DNA of 64,000 nucleotides, from NCBI GenBank assembly GCA_965229525.1, contig OZ245886.1:2604001-2668000 (forward strand), written 5' to 3'. Both the position numbers and the translations under genes were made by a program. Shown one piece after another: positions 51,288-60,110 of the stretch. The DNA comes from HXMU1420-13 sp965229525 (GTDB lineage Bacteria; Bacteroidota; Rhodothermia; Balneolales; Balneolaceae). The notes under the pieces were generated by a model. It had not been told where the DNA came from, searched no databases, and was given only the letters and a program-made list of their open reading frames with translations. Each line of letters opens with the position of its first letter. Position 1 is the first letter of the stretch.

Positions 51288-53216
51288 ATGAATTACAAAA
51301 AAGCCCCAATGAAATTATTTAAAGCCTATGTAGTGGGGATCATCGTACTGATGTTATTCCCACTTTTTGTTTATGCTCAGATTCCTGACCCTGTAAAATA
51401 TCAGGTCTCAGAAGTGCCTGACGAAGTGATTGCAGGAGAAGTCTTTACTATCACTATTGATGCATCGATTGAAGGTGAATGGCACCTTTATTCTGTCTTG
51501 AATGATCCTGATGCAGGTCCATACCCTACTGAATTCTCTGCCAACTCATCAAATTTTATTATTGTAGGAGAAGTAGGAGAATCTAAAGCGGATATTGAAT
51601 TTGATCCGAATTTTGAAGCAGAGCTCGGTTGGCATTCATCCTATGCAAACTTTGAAGTTCCAGTTGCTGTAAAAACAGAAATGCAGGGAACTCAAACTTT
51701 AGATCTAGAAGTTTTTTATCAGGTTTGTGACGATCGGGTTTGTCTACCACCAAAAACTAAATCAATCATAGCTACAGTTGAAGTTGTCGGAGTTGCAGAT
51801 AATCCTGTCGAAGGTTCAATAGGTGGAGCAGTTACAGAGGCACCCGAAGAAACATCAACATCCGCGACTCTTAGTGCTGATGGAATCTTTTCATTCTTAT
51901 GGATTGCGCTACTTGCTGGTTTTGCCGCATTACTTACACCATGTGTATTCCCAATGATTCCGTTGACCGTTTCATACTTCTCTAAGCAAGATGAAAACAA
52001 AAAAGGAGTTGGTCAGGCGTTATTATTCGGTGTAGCTATAGTAATCACATTCACGCTAATTGGGGTAGTTTTAGCCGCTATTTTTGGAGTTTCGGCAGCA
52101 CAAAATTTTGCTTCCGATCCAATCATCAACACTTTTATTGCTGTTGTTTTGATTGCATTTGGTTTGAGTTTATTGGGAATGTATGAGCTCCAGCTTCCAC
52201 ATCAGCTAACTAATTTTTTGAATAGAAAGAGTAACGAAAGCTCGGGAATAGTTGGAATATTGTTCATGGCAATGACAATTAGTGCAGTCTCATTTTCATG
52301 TACTGCCCCATTTGTTGGCGCCGTTTTTGCAGCAACTGCCGGTGGAGAATGGTTCTATCCAATTATTGGAATGGTTGGCTTTTCAGCAGCTTTTGCAAGT
52401 CCATTCGTTTTATTTGCTATGTTCCCACAATGGTTAGAGTCGCTTCCAAAGAGCGGTTCGTGGATGAACATTGTAAAAGTGTTGCTTGGGTTCATCGAAA
52501 TTGCAGCAGCCATCAAATTCCTTTCCAATGTAGATTTAGTGATGGGATGGGGGCTGATAAGCAGACCGTTTGCTATCGCAGCATGGATTGCCATTTTCTT
52601 TATTGCAGGGCTATATCTCTTAGGTGTTTTTGTTCTTAAACATGAGACTAAACCAGAATATGTGTCAACTGGGCGTCTTTTATTAGCGATGCCATTTCTT
52701 CTTTTTAGTTTCTATTTAATTCCTGGCTTGATGGGGGCATCTCTTGGGATTTGGGATGCCTGGCTTCCACCCAAAATGCAAACTGATGTAAGTGTGGTCG
52801 GAACCATTGCAGCGATGGGGGGAACCGGATCTTCGGGCATTACTGACGAAGGTTGGTCGGAAGATTACTACGAATCAATAGACCAAGCCATTGATGAAGG
52901 CATTCCGGTTTTTATCGATTTTACCGGTTATACCTGTACAAATTGTCGAGCGATGGAATCTAATGTATTCCCGCTGGCTGAAGTCCGTGAGCGATTTGAT
53001 GAAATGAAGTTGGTGAAATTGTATACCGATGGTGGCGCAGATGCCCAAGAAAATCAGCAGTTACAGTTTTCACTAACAGGGAATGTTGCACTTCCTACCT
53101 ATGTGATTTTAAATCCAGCAAACGAACAAGTTCTAGCCATGGAGTTGGGTTACATTGATGCCGAAAAATTTGTATCCTTTTTAGACGAAGGCATCAATCT
53201 TTATAATTCTCGATAG
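51288..53216 (+). CDS. dsbD: Thiol:disulfide interchange protein DsbD
   Basis: Transfers electrons from cytoplasmic thioredoxin across the inner membrane to periplasmic thiol pathways. The 642 residues are arranged as follows. A signal peptide (ends near VYAQ) comes first, then a periplasmic N-domain (about 30-165) with YQVCDDRVCLPPKTKSIIA holding its Cys pair. An eight-span CcdA-like domain has Cys in FAALLTPCVFPMIPLTVSYF and SFSCTAPFVGAVF. A C-terminal thioredoxin domain has active site DFTGYTCTNCRAMESNVFPL. All three Cys pairs are intact. An alternative start seven codons in (51309) is possible. Confidence 0.94.
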   Translation: MNYKKAPMKLFKAYVVGIIVLMLFPLFVYAQIPDPVKYQVSEVPDEVIAGEVFTITIDASIEGEWHLYSVLNDPDAGPYPTEFSANSSNFIIVGEVGESKADIEFDPNFEAELGWHSSYANFEVPVAVKTEMQGTQTLDLEVFYQVCDDRVCLPPKTKSIIATVEVVGVADNPVEGSIGGAVTEAPEETSTSATLSADGIFSFLWIALLAGFAALLTPCVFPMIPLTVSYFSKQDENKKGVGQALLFGVAIVITFTLIGVVLAAIFGVSAAQNFASDPIINTFIAVVLIAFGLSLLGMYELQLPHQLTNFLNRKSNESSGIVGILFMAMTISAVSFSCTAPFVGAVFAATAGGEWFYPIIGMVGFSAAFASPFVLFAMFPQWLESLPKSGSWMNIVKVLLGFIEIAAAIKFLSNVDLVMGWGLISRPFAIAAWIAIFFIAGLYLLGVFVLKHETKPEYVSTGRLLLAMPFLLFSFYLIPGLMGASLGIWDAWLPPKMQTDVSVVGTIAAMGGTGSSGITDEGWSEDYYESIDQAIDEGIPVFIDFTGYTCTNCRAMESNVFPLAEVRERFDEMKLVKLYTDGGADAQENQQLQFSLTGNVALPTYVILNPANEQVLAMELGYIDAEKFVSFLDEGINLYNSR

Positions 53217-53254
53217 CATCGCAAACAGCTACCTTTTTTTAATTAATTATTGAT

Positions 53255-53286
53255 GCGCCATCTTTTTGATGGCGCTTTTGGTTTTA
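53255..53286 (+). terminator. Terminator of dsbD
   Basis: GCGCCATC (53255-53262) pairs perfectly with GATGGCGC (53268-53275) around TTTTT and is followed by TTTTGGTTTTA. It decides the start of the next gene, because an upstream TTG/ATG (53266-53269) lies inside the hairpin. Confidence 0.8.
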
Positions 53287-53289
53287 CCA

Positions 53290-56200
53290 ATGCGATCAGT
53301 TCAAAAACAGGTAGTTTTACTTTTTTTTGGGATCCTCCTCGCTGGATTCTATACTGCTGATGTATATGCTCAGTCGCAGCTTTTTAAGCGAATTGAAATA
53401 TCCCCTATAAATAAAGACACAACCTTTTTTTTGGGAGATTGGGTAATCGAATCAAGCATAAATGTTCTGCCGGTTGATTCAATTAGTTGGAAATTTGATG
53501 TTTTAAGTGGCTTGATTCAAATAAAAGCTACACCGGTAAGAGACATAGTAGTTGAGTATTCAAGTCTCCCAATTACACTTCCAAAAACGATAAGTTTAAA
53601 TCGTAAAATAAATGTCACGCAAGTTGATTCAAGCGAAACTATAAAAGAGGGAATCAATCAAAACCAATCGCGTGTAACATTTGATTCTGATTTAACCCAA
53701 TCTGGGAGTTTGAGCCGGGGAATTATTGTGGGCTCAAATCAAGACTTTGCCTTAGAAAGTGGGCTTAATTTTGAGTTACAAGGTCAGCTAACAGATGATA
53801 TTACCCTCGATGCCGTGCTCACTGATCAAAGTATTCCTATTCAGCCAGACGGTACAACTCAAAGTATCCGAGAATTTGATAAGGTGCTCATTCGACTTCA
53901 ATCAGAGAATATGAGTCTTGAAATGGGTGATGTGGATGTATCATTAGAACAATCTACCTTTGCGAAATTGAATAGAAGGCTTCAAGGGGCGTCTGGTAGA
54001 TATAAATCTGATAATGGAGTAATCAATGCAGCTATTTCATCAGTAAGAGGAACCTTCTTAACCCAACAATTTCTTGGTGAAGATGGTGTACAGGGACCAT
54101 ATCGATTAAAAGGAAAAAGAAGTGAAGAGTTTATAATAGTTTTGGCGGGTACAGAAAAAGTCTACTTAAATGGAATTGAGGTTAATAGGGGGGAAGAGAA
54201 CGAATACATTATTGATTATGGATTAGGTGAGATTACATTCACTAATAATGTATTTATAAAGGATGAAACTCGAATTTTTGTAGAGTACGAATATATAGAT
54301 CAGGATTTCAACCGAACATTAATTGCAGCCGAGGCGAAGGATACCTTTTTTGATGATCGTTTTAAGTTAGGTTTTAGTGTGATTCGGCAAGCGGATGGTG
54401 ACGATCTCTTATCACAACAAACACTTTCCGAACAGGATATTCAACTTCTTGAACAAGTGGGCGATGATTTAAATCAGGCTACGGTTTCTGGCGTCATCAT
54501 CAATCCAAATCTTGAAAATGCTAATATCAAATATGCTCGGGTTGATACGACCATGAATGGACAGGTATTTACCATCTTCAAGAATATTCCAAATTCACCA
54601 GCATCAAACCTGGTAGTACGTTTTTCAAATGTTGGTGATGGAAATGGTAGTTATGATCGGATTGGAGATACCATTAATGGATTACTATATAAGTGGGTTG
54701 GGCCTGATAATGGAAGCTATGAGCCATTTCGTCAACTACCGGCCCCACAAAAGCATCAGATGATGGCAATCAATACCGAGTTTGCATTGTCTAACAATTT
54801 GCACATGGAAGGTGAATTTTCGTTGAGTGATTTCGATCTGAACAGGTTTTCTTCTATCGATAACAATGACAATACAGATATTGCCATGCAAACTACACTT
54901 TCCGCTTCTGAATTGGATGTTGGTTTCGCTGATCTAGATATAAATTATTATCGAAGACAAAGTGGTGAAAACTTCAGATTTTTTGAAAGAACGCGAGAAG
55001 TAGAGTTTGATAGAAAATGGAATGTTGGCATGTTTGACCTCTCGGGTGAAATACTTGATGAAGTTGACTCGAAATTCAATTTTACAGATAATTCAAGTAT
55101 TGGTGCTGGACTTGGAAGATTGAGTTTCAAAGGTTTTGAAAGTACAAGGCAATATGCTCAGGTTAATGTTAGTGATACTGAAAAACTTGGGATTGATTAT
55201 TCTCAGGAATACATCGCATCTGATAATTCCCTAATAGGTACTTCTGGAACCTGGTTTAGGCAAATTGGTAGTGTTAATTCAAAACTAACTCAAACAATTT
55301 CACCCTTTTTGATTTTTGAGCATGAAGATCTAAGGGATCGGGGTATGAATACAGAATTAAATCCTACCTCGATCAGGTTTTATGAAGTAGGTCCCGGTTT
55401 TGAGTTCTCAAATGACAGGATCCGTTTTGCGTTGGCATACATCTACAGGCAAGAAGAAGGAGTGCTGAATAACGAGTTTAAAAAAGAATCAACTGCCAGA
55501 GAACAACGTTATAGTTTTGAATATAACTCGAATATGGGGTTCAGAACTGACAATAGTATTCATTTCAGAACGAAAGAATTTACAGAACAATTTGCAGCAC
55601 AAGGTGAAACCGATCAAAATGGATTCCAGCTAAATTCGATTTCATCATATGATAAGGAAAACCTCTCAACACGATTTGTTTATCGGGCTAATACACAGCG
55701 ACAAGCAATTCGCCAGGAAGCGTATATCGAAGTTGGTCCCGAATTAGGACAATTCGTGTGGATTGATGAAAACGAAAATGGAATAGAGGAAATAGATGAA
55801 TTCTTTCAGGAGCTTTCACCGAATGAAGGAACATATGTATTGCAATTTCTTCCTTCAGACGAACTTCTTCCGGTTATTAATTTGAATTCACGTTTTACCG
55901 CAGATTGGCGTCCTTTTAGTACGTTTGATAATTGGATAAGCACGCTACGATTAAATTCACTTATAGATTTACGGGAGAATTCTACAACTCAAAATGAACG
56001 TGATGTTTACTTATTAAAAGTAAATTCCTTTCGAAATGACTCTACGACTTTGTATGGCTCCATTAGATTTGAGCAGGCTATTGAAATAGATCCTATTCAG
56101 GAATTTTCCATTAGGTTGAGCTACAATACCATTGAGAATTTGAATAAGAGAACAACTGAGTTACAACGAAAAAATAGTGAACAATTTTTTCTTGATGCCG

Positions 56201-56697
56201 CATATCAGGTTCATCGGGCTTTACGGGTTCGATTAGATGCATCAATGGGTAAAAATTCTTTAGTAAGTGACGCTCTCTCGAATAGAACCTACGATATCAG
56301 ATTTTGGTCTATAAACCCAGGGGTGACATCACGTATATCACGATCATTTCAGTATGGGTTTAATACAGGGATTGCAATCAAAAAAGATAGGCAATTCGAC
56401 ACTGTACGTGCGAATACATTTAAAGTCAGTACATTTACTCGAGCATTTCTGTGGCAGAAGATTCAATCTACCGCAAATATTGAGTTGAGAAATACCAAGT
56501 TAAAAAATGAGACCAACTCATTTACTAGATTTGAATTAACAGAAGGTACTGGAGAAGGAACCAATCTTATATGGACCTTATCAGCTAATTATCGAATAAA
56601 TAATTTAATTCGGTTGAATTTTAATTACGACGGAAGAACGGTAGAAAACAGACCGAATATTCATACAATTAAGCTAGTAATTAGCGCAGTTTTTTAG
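53290..56697 (+). CDS. Very large outer-membrane beta-barrel protein of unknown function
   Basis: I start at 53290 (MRSVQKQVVLLFFGILLAGF), since the earlier codons lie in the dsbD terminator. The 1135-residue product has a signal peptide cleaved near VYAQ and a periplasmic beta-rich N-part. A conserved block follows with FELQGQLTDDITLDAVLTDQ, SVRGTFLTQQFLGEDGVQGP and KVYLNGIEVNRGEENEYIID. From about residue 370 it consists of long alternating strands to a C-terminal VISAVF. The central wording (EKVYLNG, IDYGLGEITFTN, RIFVEYEY) recurs in large uncharacterised FCB-group proteins. Its length suggests a very large barrel, or two barrels. No TonB box or plug was recognised. Confidence 0.7.
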   Translation: MRSVQKQVVLLFFGILLAGFYTADVYAQSQLFKRIEISPINKDTTFFLGDWVIESSINVLPVDSISWKFDVLSGLIQIKATPVRDIVVEYSSLPITLPKTISLNRKINVTQVDSSETIKEGINQNQSRVTFDSDLTQSGSLSRGIIVGSNQDFALESGLNFELQGQLTDDITLDAVLTDQSIPIQPDGTTQSIREFDKVLIRLQSENMSLEMGDVDVSLEQSTFAKLNRRLQGASGRYKSDNGVINAAISSVRGTFLTQQFLGEDGVQGPYRLKGKRSEEFIIVLAGTEKVYLNGIEVNRGEENEYIIDYGLGEITFTNNVFIKDETRIFVEYEYIDQDFNRTLIAAEAKDTFFDDRFKLGFSVIRQADGDDLLSQQTLSEQDIQLLEQVGDDLNQATVSGVIINPNLENANIKYARVDTTMNGQVFTIFKNIPNSPASNLVVRFSNVGDGNGSYDRIGDTINGLLYKWVGPDNGSYEPFRQLPAPQKHQMMAINTEFALSNNLHMEGEFSLSDFDLNRFSSIDNNDNTDIAMQTTLSASELDVGFADLDINYYRRQSGENFRFFERTREVEFDRKWNVGMFDLSGEILDEVDSKFNFTDNSSIGAGLGRLSFKGFESTRQYAQVNVSDTEKLGIDYSQEYIASDNSLIGTSGTWFRQIGSVNSKLTQTISPFLIFEHEDLRDRGMNTELNPTSIRFYEVGPGFEFSNDRIRFALAYIYRQEEGVLNNEFKKESTAREQRYSFEYNSNMGFRTDNSIHFRTKEFTEQFAAQGETDQNGFQLNSISSYDKENLSTRFVYRANTQRQAIRQEAYIEVGPELGQFVWIDENENGIEEIDEFFQELSPNEGTYVLQFLPSDELLPVINLNSRFTADWRPFSTFDNWISTLRLNSLIDLRENSTTQNERDVYLLKVNSFRNDSTTLYGSIRFEQAIEIDPIQEFSIRLSYNTIENLNKRTTELQRKNSEQFFLDAAYQVHRALRVRLDASMGKNSLVSDALSNRTYDIRFWSINPGVTSRISRSFQYGFNTGIAIKKDRQFDTVRANTFKVSTFTRAFLWQKIQSTANIELRNTKLKNETNSFTRFELTEGTGEGTNLIWTLSANYRINNLIRLNFNYDGRTVENRPNIHTIKLVISAVF

Positions 56698-56790
56698 CAA
56701 ATACAGGTATCTAAAACAATTATCTCAACTACAGGAAAAAAAGTGCCTAATTGACCTCAAAAAGTTCACATTTTAGCCTTTGCTGAGCTT

Positions 56791-56819
56791 TGACATTTAA
56801 TACAAAATGGCATATCCTT
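56791..56819 (+). promoter_or_regulatory. Candidate promoter of the exb operon
   Basis: TTGACA (56791-56796), 17-bp spacer, TATCCT (56814-56819). The same bases also read as TTG-N20-TATCCTTT. It lies about 50 bp before the exbB start in the 173-bp gap after the barrel gene; the rest of that gap shows nothing clear. Confidence 0.45.
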
Positions 56820-56870
56820 TCGCTTCACTAATCTTAGATACTAACATTTAAACTAATATTTGGAGTGAAC

Positions 56871-57602
56871 ATGACATCGTCGATTGCTCTCTTTTTATTG
56901 CAGGCCCCGGCACAGGACGGGTTCTTTAACCTTATTGTTGAGAAATTTAATGAAGGTAATGATGGAGGCTGGATGTGGCCTGTACTTATTACTCTTATTT
57001 TAGGTCTGGCAATTTTCCTTGAAAGAATTATCACACTTAACCTTGCAGATATAAATACGCGCAAGTTTATCGTAAATGTACAAGAAGCGTTACAAGAAGG
57101 TGGTGTAGAAGCTGCTGAGCAACTTTGTGCGCAAACTCGCGGTCCTGTTGCTTCTGTATTCCAGGCTGGTCTAATGAGATCTCATGAAGGTATTGATGCT
57201 GCTGAAAAAGCAATTGCTGCTTATGGTTCTATTGAGATGAGTTTCCTTGAAAGAGGTTTAGTTTGGTTATCTCTATTTATTGCAATCGCCCCACTATTTG
57301 GATTCCTTGGAACGGTAGTTGGTATGATTGAGGCATTCGACGATATTCAGGCAGCATCTGATATCTCTCCAAGTATTGTAGCGGGTGGTATTAAAACCGC
57401 ACTTTTAACTACAGCAGGTGGTCTTATTGCAGGTATTATTCTTCAAATCGGTTACAACTATTGTGTATCAAAAATTGACCGATTAATTGCTGAAATGGAA
57501 GAAAGCTCAATAACTCTTATCGATTCTATTATTTTACTTCAAGAAGGTAAACCGCTTATTCCTGTTGTAGAAGCTGCATCAGACGAAGCCGACGCTGAAT
57601 AA
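56871..57602 (+). CDS. exbB: MotA/TolQ/ExbB proton channel protein
   Basis: The ATG at 56871 has a good Shine-Dalgarno GGAG (56862-56865), so I prefer it to a GTG two codons upstream. The 243-residue product has three membrane spans: WMWPVLITLILGLAIFLERI (first), then SLFIAIAPLFGFLGTVVGMI and a third around TTAGGLIAGIILQIGYNYCV. GxxGTVxGMIxAF and the T-x-x-G-L-I phrase are ExbB/TolQ signatures. With ExbD it energises TonB using the proton gradient. It heads a four-gene operon. tonB itself is not in the window. Confidence 0.93.
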   Translation: MTSSIALFLLQAPAQDGFFNLIVEKFNEGNDGGWMWPVLITLILGLAIFLERIITLNLADINTRKFIVNVQEALQEGGVEAAEQLCAQTRGPVASVFQAGLMRSHEGIDAAEKAIAAYGSIEMSFLERGLVWLSLFIAIAPLFGFLGTVVGMIEAFDDIQAASDISPSIVAGGIKTALLTTAGGLIAGIILQIGYNYCVSKIDRLIAEMEESSITLIDSIILLQEGKPLIPVVEAASDEADAE

Positions 57603-57622
57603 TCACCAAACGGAGTAACCAA

Positions 57623-57904
57623 ATGGAAAGCAATGTAATTGTACAAATAGCCGTTATTGGTGCGTTTGGTTTGATTGGGCTAGGAATTCTGTCCATGATA
57701 ATTTCAGGGATTAAAAGTCTCGCCCAAGGTAAACAAGAAATAAAGAGAATCGTGATTATGGCGGTGCCATTTGTGATTTTCGGTATTTCATACGCAGTTT
57801 TAGGTGATGTTGCAAAAGCTGGTGTGTTAACAACGATGTCAATGATGGGAATCATGGTAATATCTGTGGTAGTCACAGGTTTACGTGGTACTTTCAAATT
57901 TTAA
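57623..57904 (+). CDS. Small membrane protein between exbB and exbD
   Basis: A 93-residue protein with three hydrophobic segments (about 5-30, 43-62 and 68-86) and basic loops KSLAQGKQEIKR. It has a clear Shine-Dalgarno GGAG 8 bp before its start. It lies 20 bp after exbB and 13 bp before exbD, so it is part of the operon. Small proteins of this type occur in ExbB-ExbD operons of Bacteroidota and have no assigned function. No catalytic motif is visible. A channel accessory or assembly role is inferred. Confidence 0.75.
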   Translation: MESNVIVQIAVIGAFGLIGLGILSMIISGIKSLAQGKQEIKRIVIMAVPFVIFGISYAVLGDVAKAGVLTTMSMMGIMVISVVVTGLRGTFKF

Positions 57905-57917
57905 TTGGAGCATCTAG

Positions 57918-58460
57918 ATGCTACTAAAGAAGAAAAAAAGAGATGGAGCAGAGATCAACGGATCGTCGATGGCCGACATCGCCTTCCTTCTTCTCATCTT
58001 CTTCCTTGTAACAACCACAATTAACGTGGATACAGGGATTGGGATGGTTCTTCCTCCACCTCTTGACCCAAATGTAGAACCACCACCAATTCGAGAACGG
58101 AACCAAATGAATATCCTTGTTAATGCACAGGGACTAATTCTAATGGATGAAAATCCAGTTCAAATTGGTGAAGTGAGAGAAAAACTGAAAGAGTTTATCG
58201 ATAATCCAAATAACGATGAAAATCTATCAGTGTCACCAGAAGCAGCCATCGTTTCGCTAAAAACTCAAAAAGAAACACCTTACCGAATTTACATTGATAT
58301 GCTAGATGAAGTAATGGGAGCTTATAAAGAGTTGCGCGATGCCGCTTCAAGAGCAAATTATGGTGTTGAGTTTGCCCGACTTCAGCCAGACTCACCTCAA
58401 CGTAAACAGATTCAGGATATGTATCCTAAGAAAATCTCAATTGCAGCGGAGGAAGATTAA
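57918..58460 (+). CDS. exbD: ExbD/TolR family biopolymer transport protein, first copy
   Basis: A 180-residue protein with a short basic cytoplasmic tail, one membrane span starting MADIAFLLLIFFLVTTTINV (the Asp is the conserved proton-path residue), and a periplasmic domain with MNILVNAQGLILMDENPVQI. The tail NGSSMADIAF resembles the usual ASMADIAFLLL form in Bacteroidota ExbD. The periplasmic domain is longer than usual, with an insertion before YRIYIDMLDEVMGAYKELRD. The start codon of the second ExbD overlaps its stop (TAATG). Confidence 0.92.
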   Translation: MLLKKKKRDGAEINGSSMADIAFLLLIFFLVTTTINVDTGIGMVLPPPLDPNVEPPPIRERNQMNILVNAQGLILMDENPVQIGEVREKLKEFIDNPNNDENLSVSPEAAIVSLKTQKETPYRIYIDMLDEVMGAYKELRDAASRANYGVEFARLQPDSPQRKQIQDMYPKKISIAAEED

Positions 58461-58909
58461 TGGCAGGTCATTTTAAAAAGAAACAAGCTGGAAGCAAGCA
58501 GGAAATCCCTACATCTGCTATGCCTGATGTAGTATTCATGCTTCTATTCTTTTTCATGGTAACCACGGTACTGCGTGAAGTTACACTGAAAGTAAAGCTT
58601 GATCTTACTCAGGCAACTAACATCGAAAAAATTGAGGAAAAACGACTGGTATCCTACATATATATGGGACCTGAGCGTTTACCTGGCAATCAAGTTGGTG
58701 AAGACAAAGTTCAGATCGACGATGCTATCGTAGAGGATATTGGAGCAATTAGAAATATCATGTACGATAAACTTTTAGAAGAGCCAAGATTGATTGTTTC
58801 ACTTCGTGTAGATGAAGACTCAGAATTCTCTCTCCTATCTGATGTAACCAAAGAATTACAACAGGCAGGTACTTTCAGAATTAATTATTCGACAAAACGC
58901 GAAGACTAA
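58460..58909 (+). CDS. exbD: ExbD/TolR family biopolymer transport protein, second copy
   Basis: A 149-residue protein with a basic N-tail, one span in SAMPDVVFMLLFFFMVTTVL (conserved Asp), and a periplasmic domain with SYIYMGPERLPGNQ and LLEEPRLIVSLRVDED. Its start overlaps the stop of the first ExbD by one base, so translation is coupled. Paired ExbD genes suggest a mixed ExbB-ExbD1-ExbD2 complex. It is the last gene before a strong terminator. Confidence 0.92.
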   Translation: MAGHFKKKQAGSKQEIPTSAMPDVVFMLLFFFMVTTVLREVTLKVKLDLTQATNIEKIEEKRLVSYIYMGPERLPGNQVGEDKVQIDDAIVEDIGAIRNIMYDKLLEEPRLIVSLRVDEDSEFSLLSDVTKELQQAGTFRINYSTKRED

Positions 58910-58931
58910 CTCACTTCAATTTAGAATCAAC

Positions 58932-58963
58932 AGGCATCTGCGCTTAGCGTAGATGCCTTTTTT
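58932..58963 (+). terminator. Terminator of the exb operon
   Basis: AGGCATCTGCGC (58932-58943) pairs with GCGTAGATGCCT (58947-58958) with one internal mismatch and a 3-nt loop, followed by a T-run to 58963. The thiL ATG lies only 11 bp beyond the T-run. Confidence 0.88.
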
Positions 58964-58974
58964 AATATGTAATT

Positions 58975-60003
58975 ATGGAGCAATCATTTACCCCGGTTTC
59001 ACAAATTGGCAGAAATGCTTTATTACAGAAATTGAAGCGATATAAAGGGTATCAACACTCAGCTATGATGAGTGAAATTGGTGACGACTCTGCTATACTA
59101 TCAACATCAAATGATCTGCTAACTTTACTGTCATCAGATACATTTGTTGAAGGTGCTGATTTTGATCCTACATATACACCATTTACACATTTTGGGTATA
59201 AAATGGTCTCAGCGAGTATATCGGATATCCTGGCCATGAATGGTACTCCAACTGCTATTTTAGTTAACCTTGCGATACCTAATCGAGTGTCAGTTGAAAT
59301 GATTGAAAACTTATATAGAGGGATTGACCAGGCATGCAAAGACTATAGCGTTTCAATAGCAGGTGGCGATATTACGGGGAATCATCAGAATGCCGTTTTT
59401 ACACTATCAGTAATTGGAGAAGTATCAAAAGAAGATGTTGTAAAAAGATCAGGTGCAGTTCAAGGTGATGCAATTTGTGTGACTGGTGACTTGGGTGCCG
59501 CCATAGCTGGTCTCAGAATACTGATGCGAGAAAAAACATTTTGGGAGAAACACGGAGATCAGGCAGCCCAACCTGATCTGGGAGATTATAAATTTGTAGT
59601 TGAACGTCAATTAATGCCAAAAGCTCGTCTGGATGTAATCAAAACCCTCAAAGCACATGAAATTGTCCCCACTTCTATGATTGACCTGACAAAAGGAGTG
59701 ATTGAAGAAGTTACCCAACTTTGTGAAAATTCTGATTTGGGAGCTCATTTATATCAGGCCGCATTACCCATTGCAGTTGAAACGCGACAGGTGGCTGATG
59801 AAATGGAAGAAGATGTTGATAGATATGCGTTGTATGGTGGTGAAGATCTTGAACTGATATTTACTTTACCGGAACACAAAGTTGATGAGTTAATTAAACA
59901 TTTTAACGATTTTTCAGTAATCGGGCGAATGACACCGAAAGAAGATGGGTTAATAATACAGACGGCAGAAGGCGACTTAATTAGTTTTGATGAAATGTCA
60001 TAA
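58975..60003 (+). CDS. thiL: Thiamine-monophosphate kinase
   Basis: Phosphorylates thiamine monophosphate to thiamine diphosphate, the cofactor of the E1 enzyme encoded at 11789. The 342-residue chain has the PurM-like fold markers EIGDDSAILS, LLSSDTFVEGADFDP, HFGYKMVSASISDILAMNG, SIAGGDITGNHQNAVFTLSV and VTGDLGAAIAGL, and a late YALYGGEDLELIF. Length is slightly above the family norm. No TPP riboswitch is seen: the leader is only about 11 bp beyond a terminator, so it may be read through from the exb operon or have a very short leader. Confidence 0.93.
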   Translation: MEQSFTPVSQIGRNALLQKLKRYKGYQHSAMMSEIGDDSAILSTSNDLLTLLSSDTFVEGADFDPTYTPFTHFGYKMVSASISDILAMNGTPTAILVNLAIPNRVSVEMIENLYRGIDQACKDYSVSIAGGDITGNHQNAVFTLSVIGEVSKEDVVKRSGAVQGDAICVTGDLGAAIAGLRILMREKTFWEKHGDQAAQPDLGDYKFVVERQLMPKARLDVIKTLKAHEIVPTSMIDLTKGVIEEVTQLCENSDLGAHLYQAALPIAVETRQVADEMEEDVDRYALYGGEDLELIFTLPEHKVDELIKHFNDFSVIGRMTPKEDGLIIQTAEGDLISFDEMS

Positions 60004-60012
60004 AACTTCTAA

Positions 60013-60029
60013 TGGCACGTTTTTTGCCA
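60013..60029 (+). promoter_or_regulatory. Sigma-54 (-24/-12) promoter of ftsH
   Basis: TGGCACG (60013-60019), TTTT, TTGCC (60024-60028), then A. This matches the RpoN consensus TGGCACG-N4-TTGC perfectly, with the fixed 12-nt GG-to-GC spacing. It lies in the 107-bp gap between thiL and ftsH, with a predicted start near 60039 and a leader of about 70 nt. Confidence 0.78.
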
Positions 60030-60110
60030 AACCCCGACTAGTTAATCAATCATGAATTCAGGTTTGTATTAACTATATTGGTGAAATAAATATTTAAGAG
60101 ATAAAAATTA

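Noticed and set aside
53266..53289. Upstream TTG/ATG start for the large barrel protein
   Set aside because: These codons lie in the dsbD terminator hairpin, and the ATG at 53290 gives a proper signal peptide.
56809..56824. Sigma-54-like TGGCATATCCTTTCGC before exbB
   Set aside because: The downstream GC is off by one base and reversed to CG, so the fixed -24/-12 geometry fails.
58964..58974. TPP riboswitch for thiL
   Set aside because: Only 11 bp separate the exb terminator T-run and the thiL ATG, which is too short for a riboswitch.
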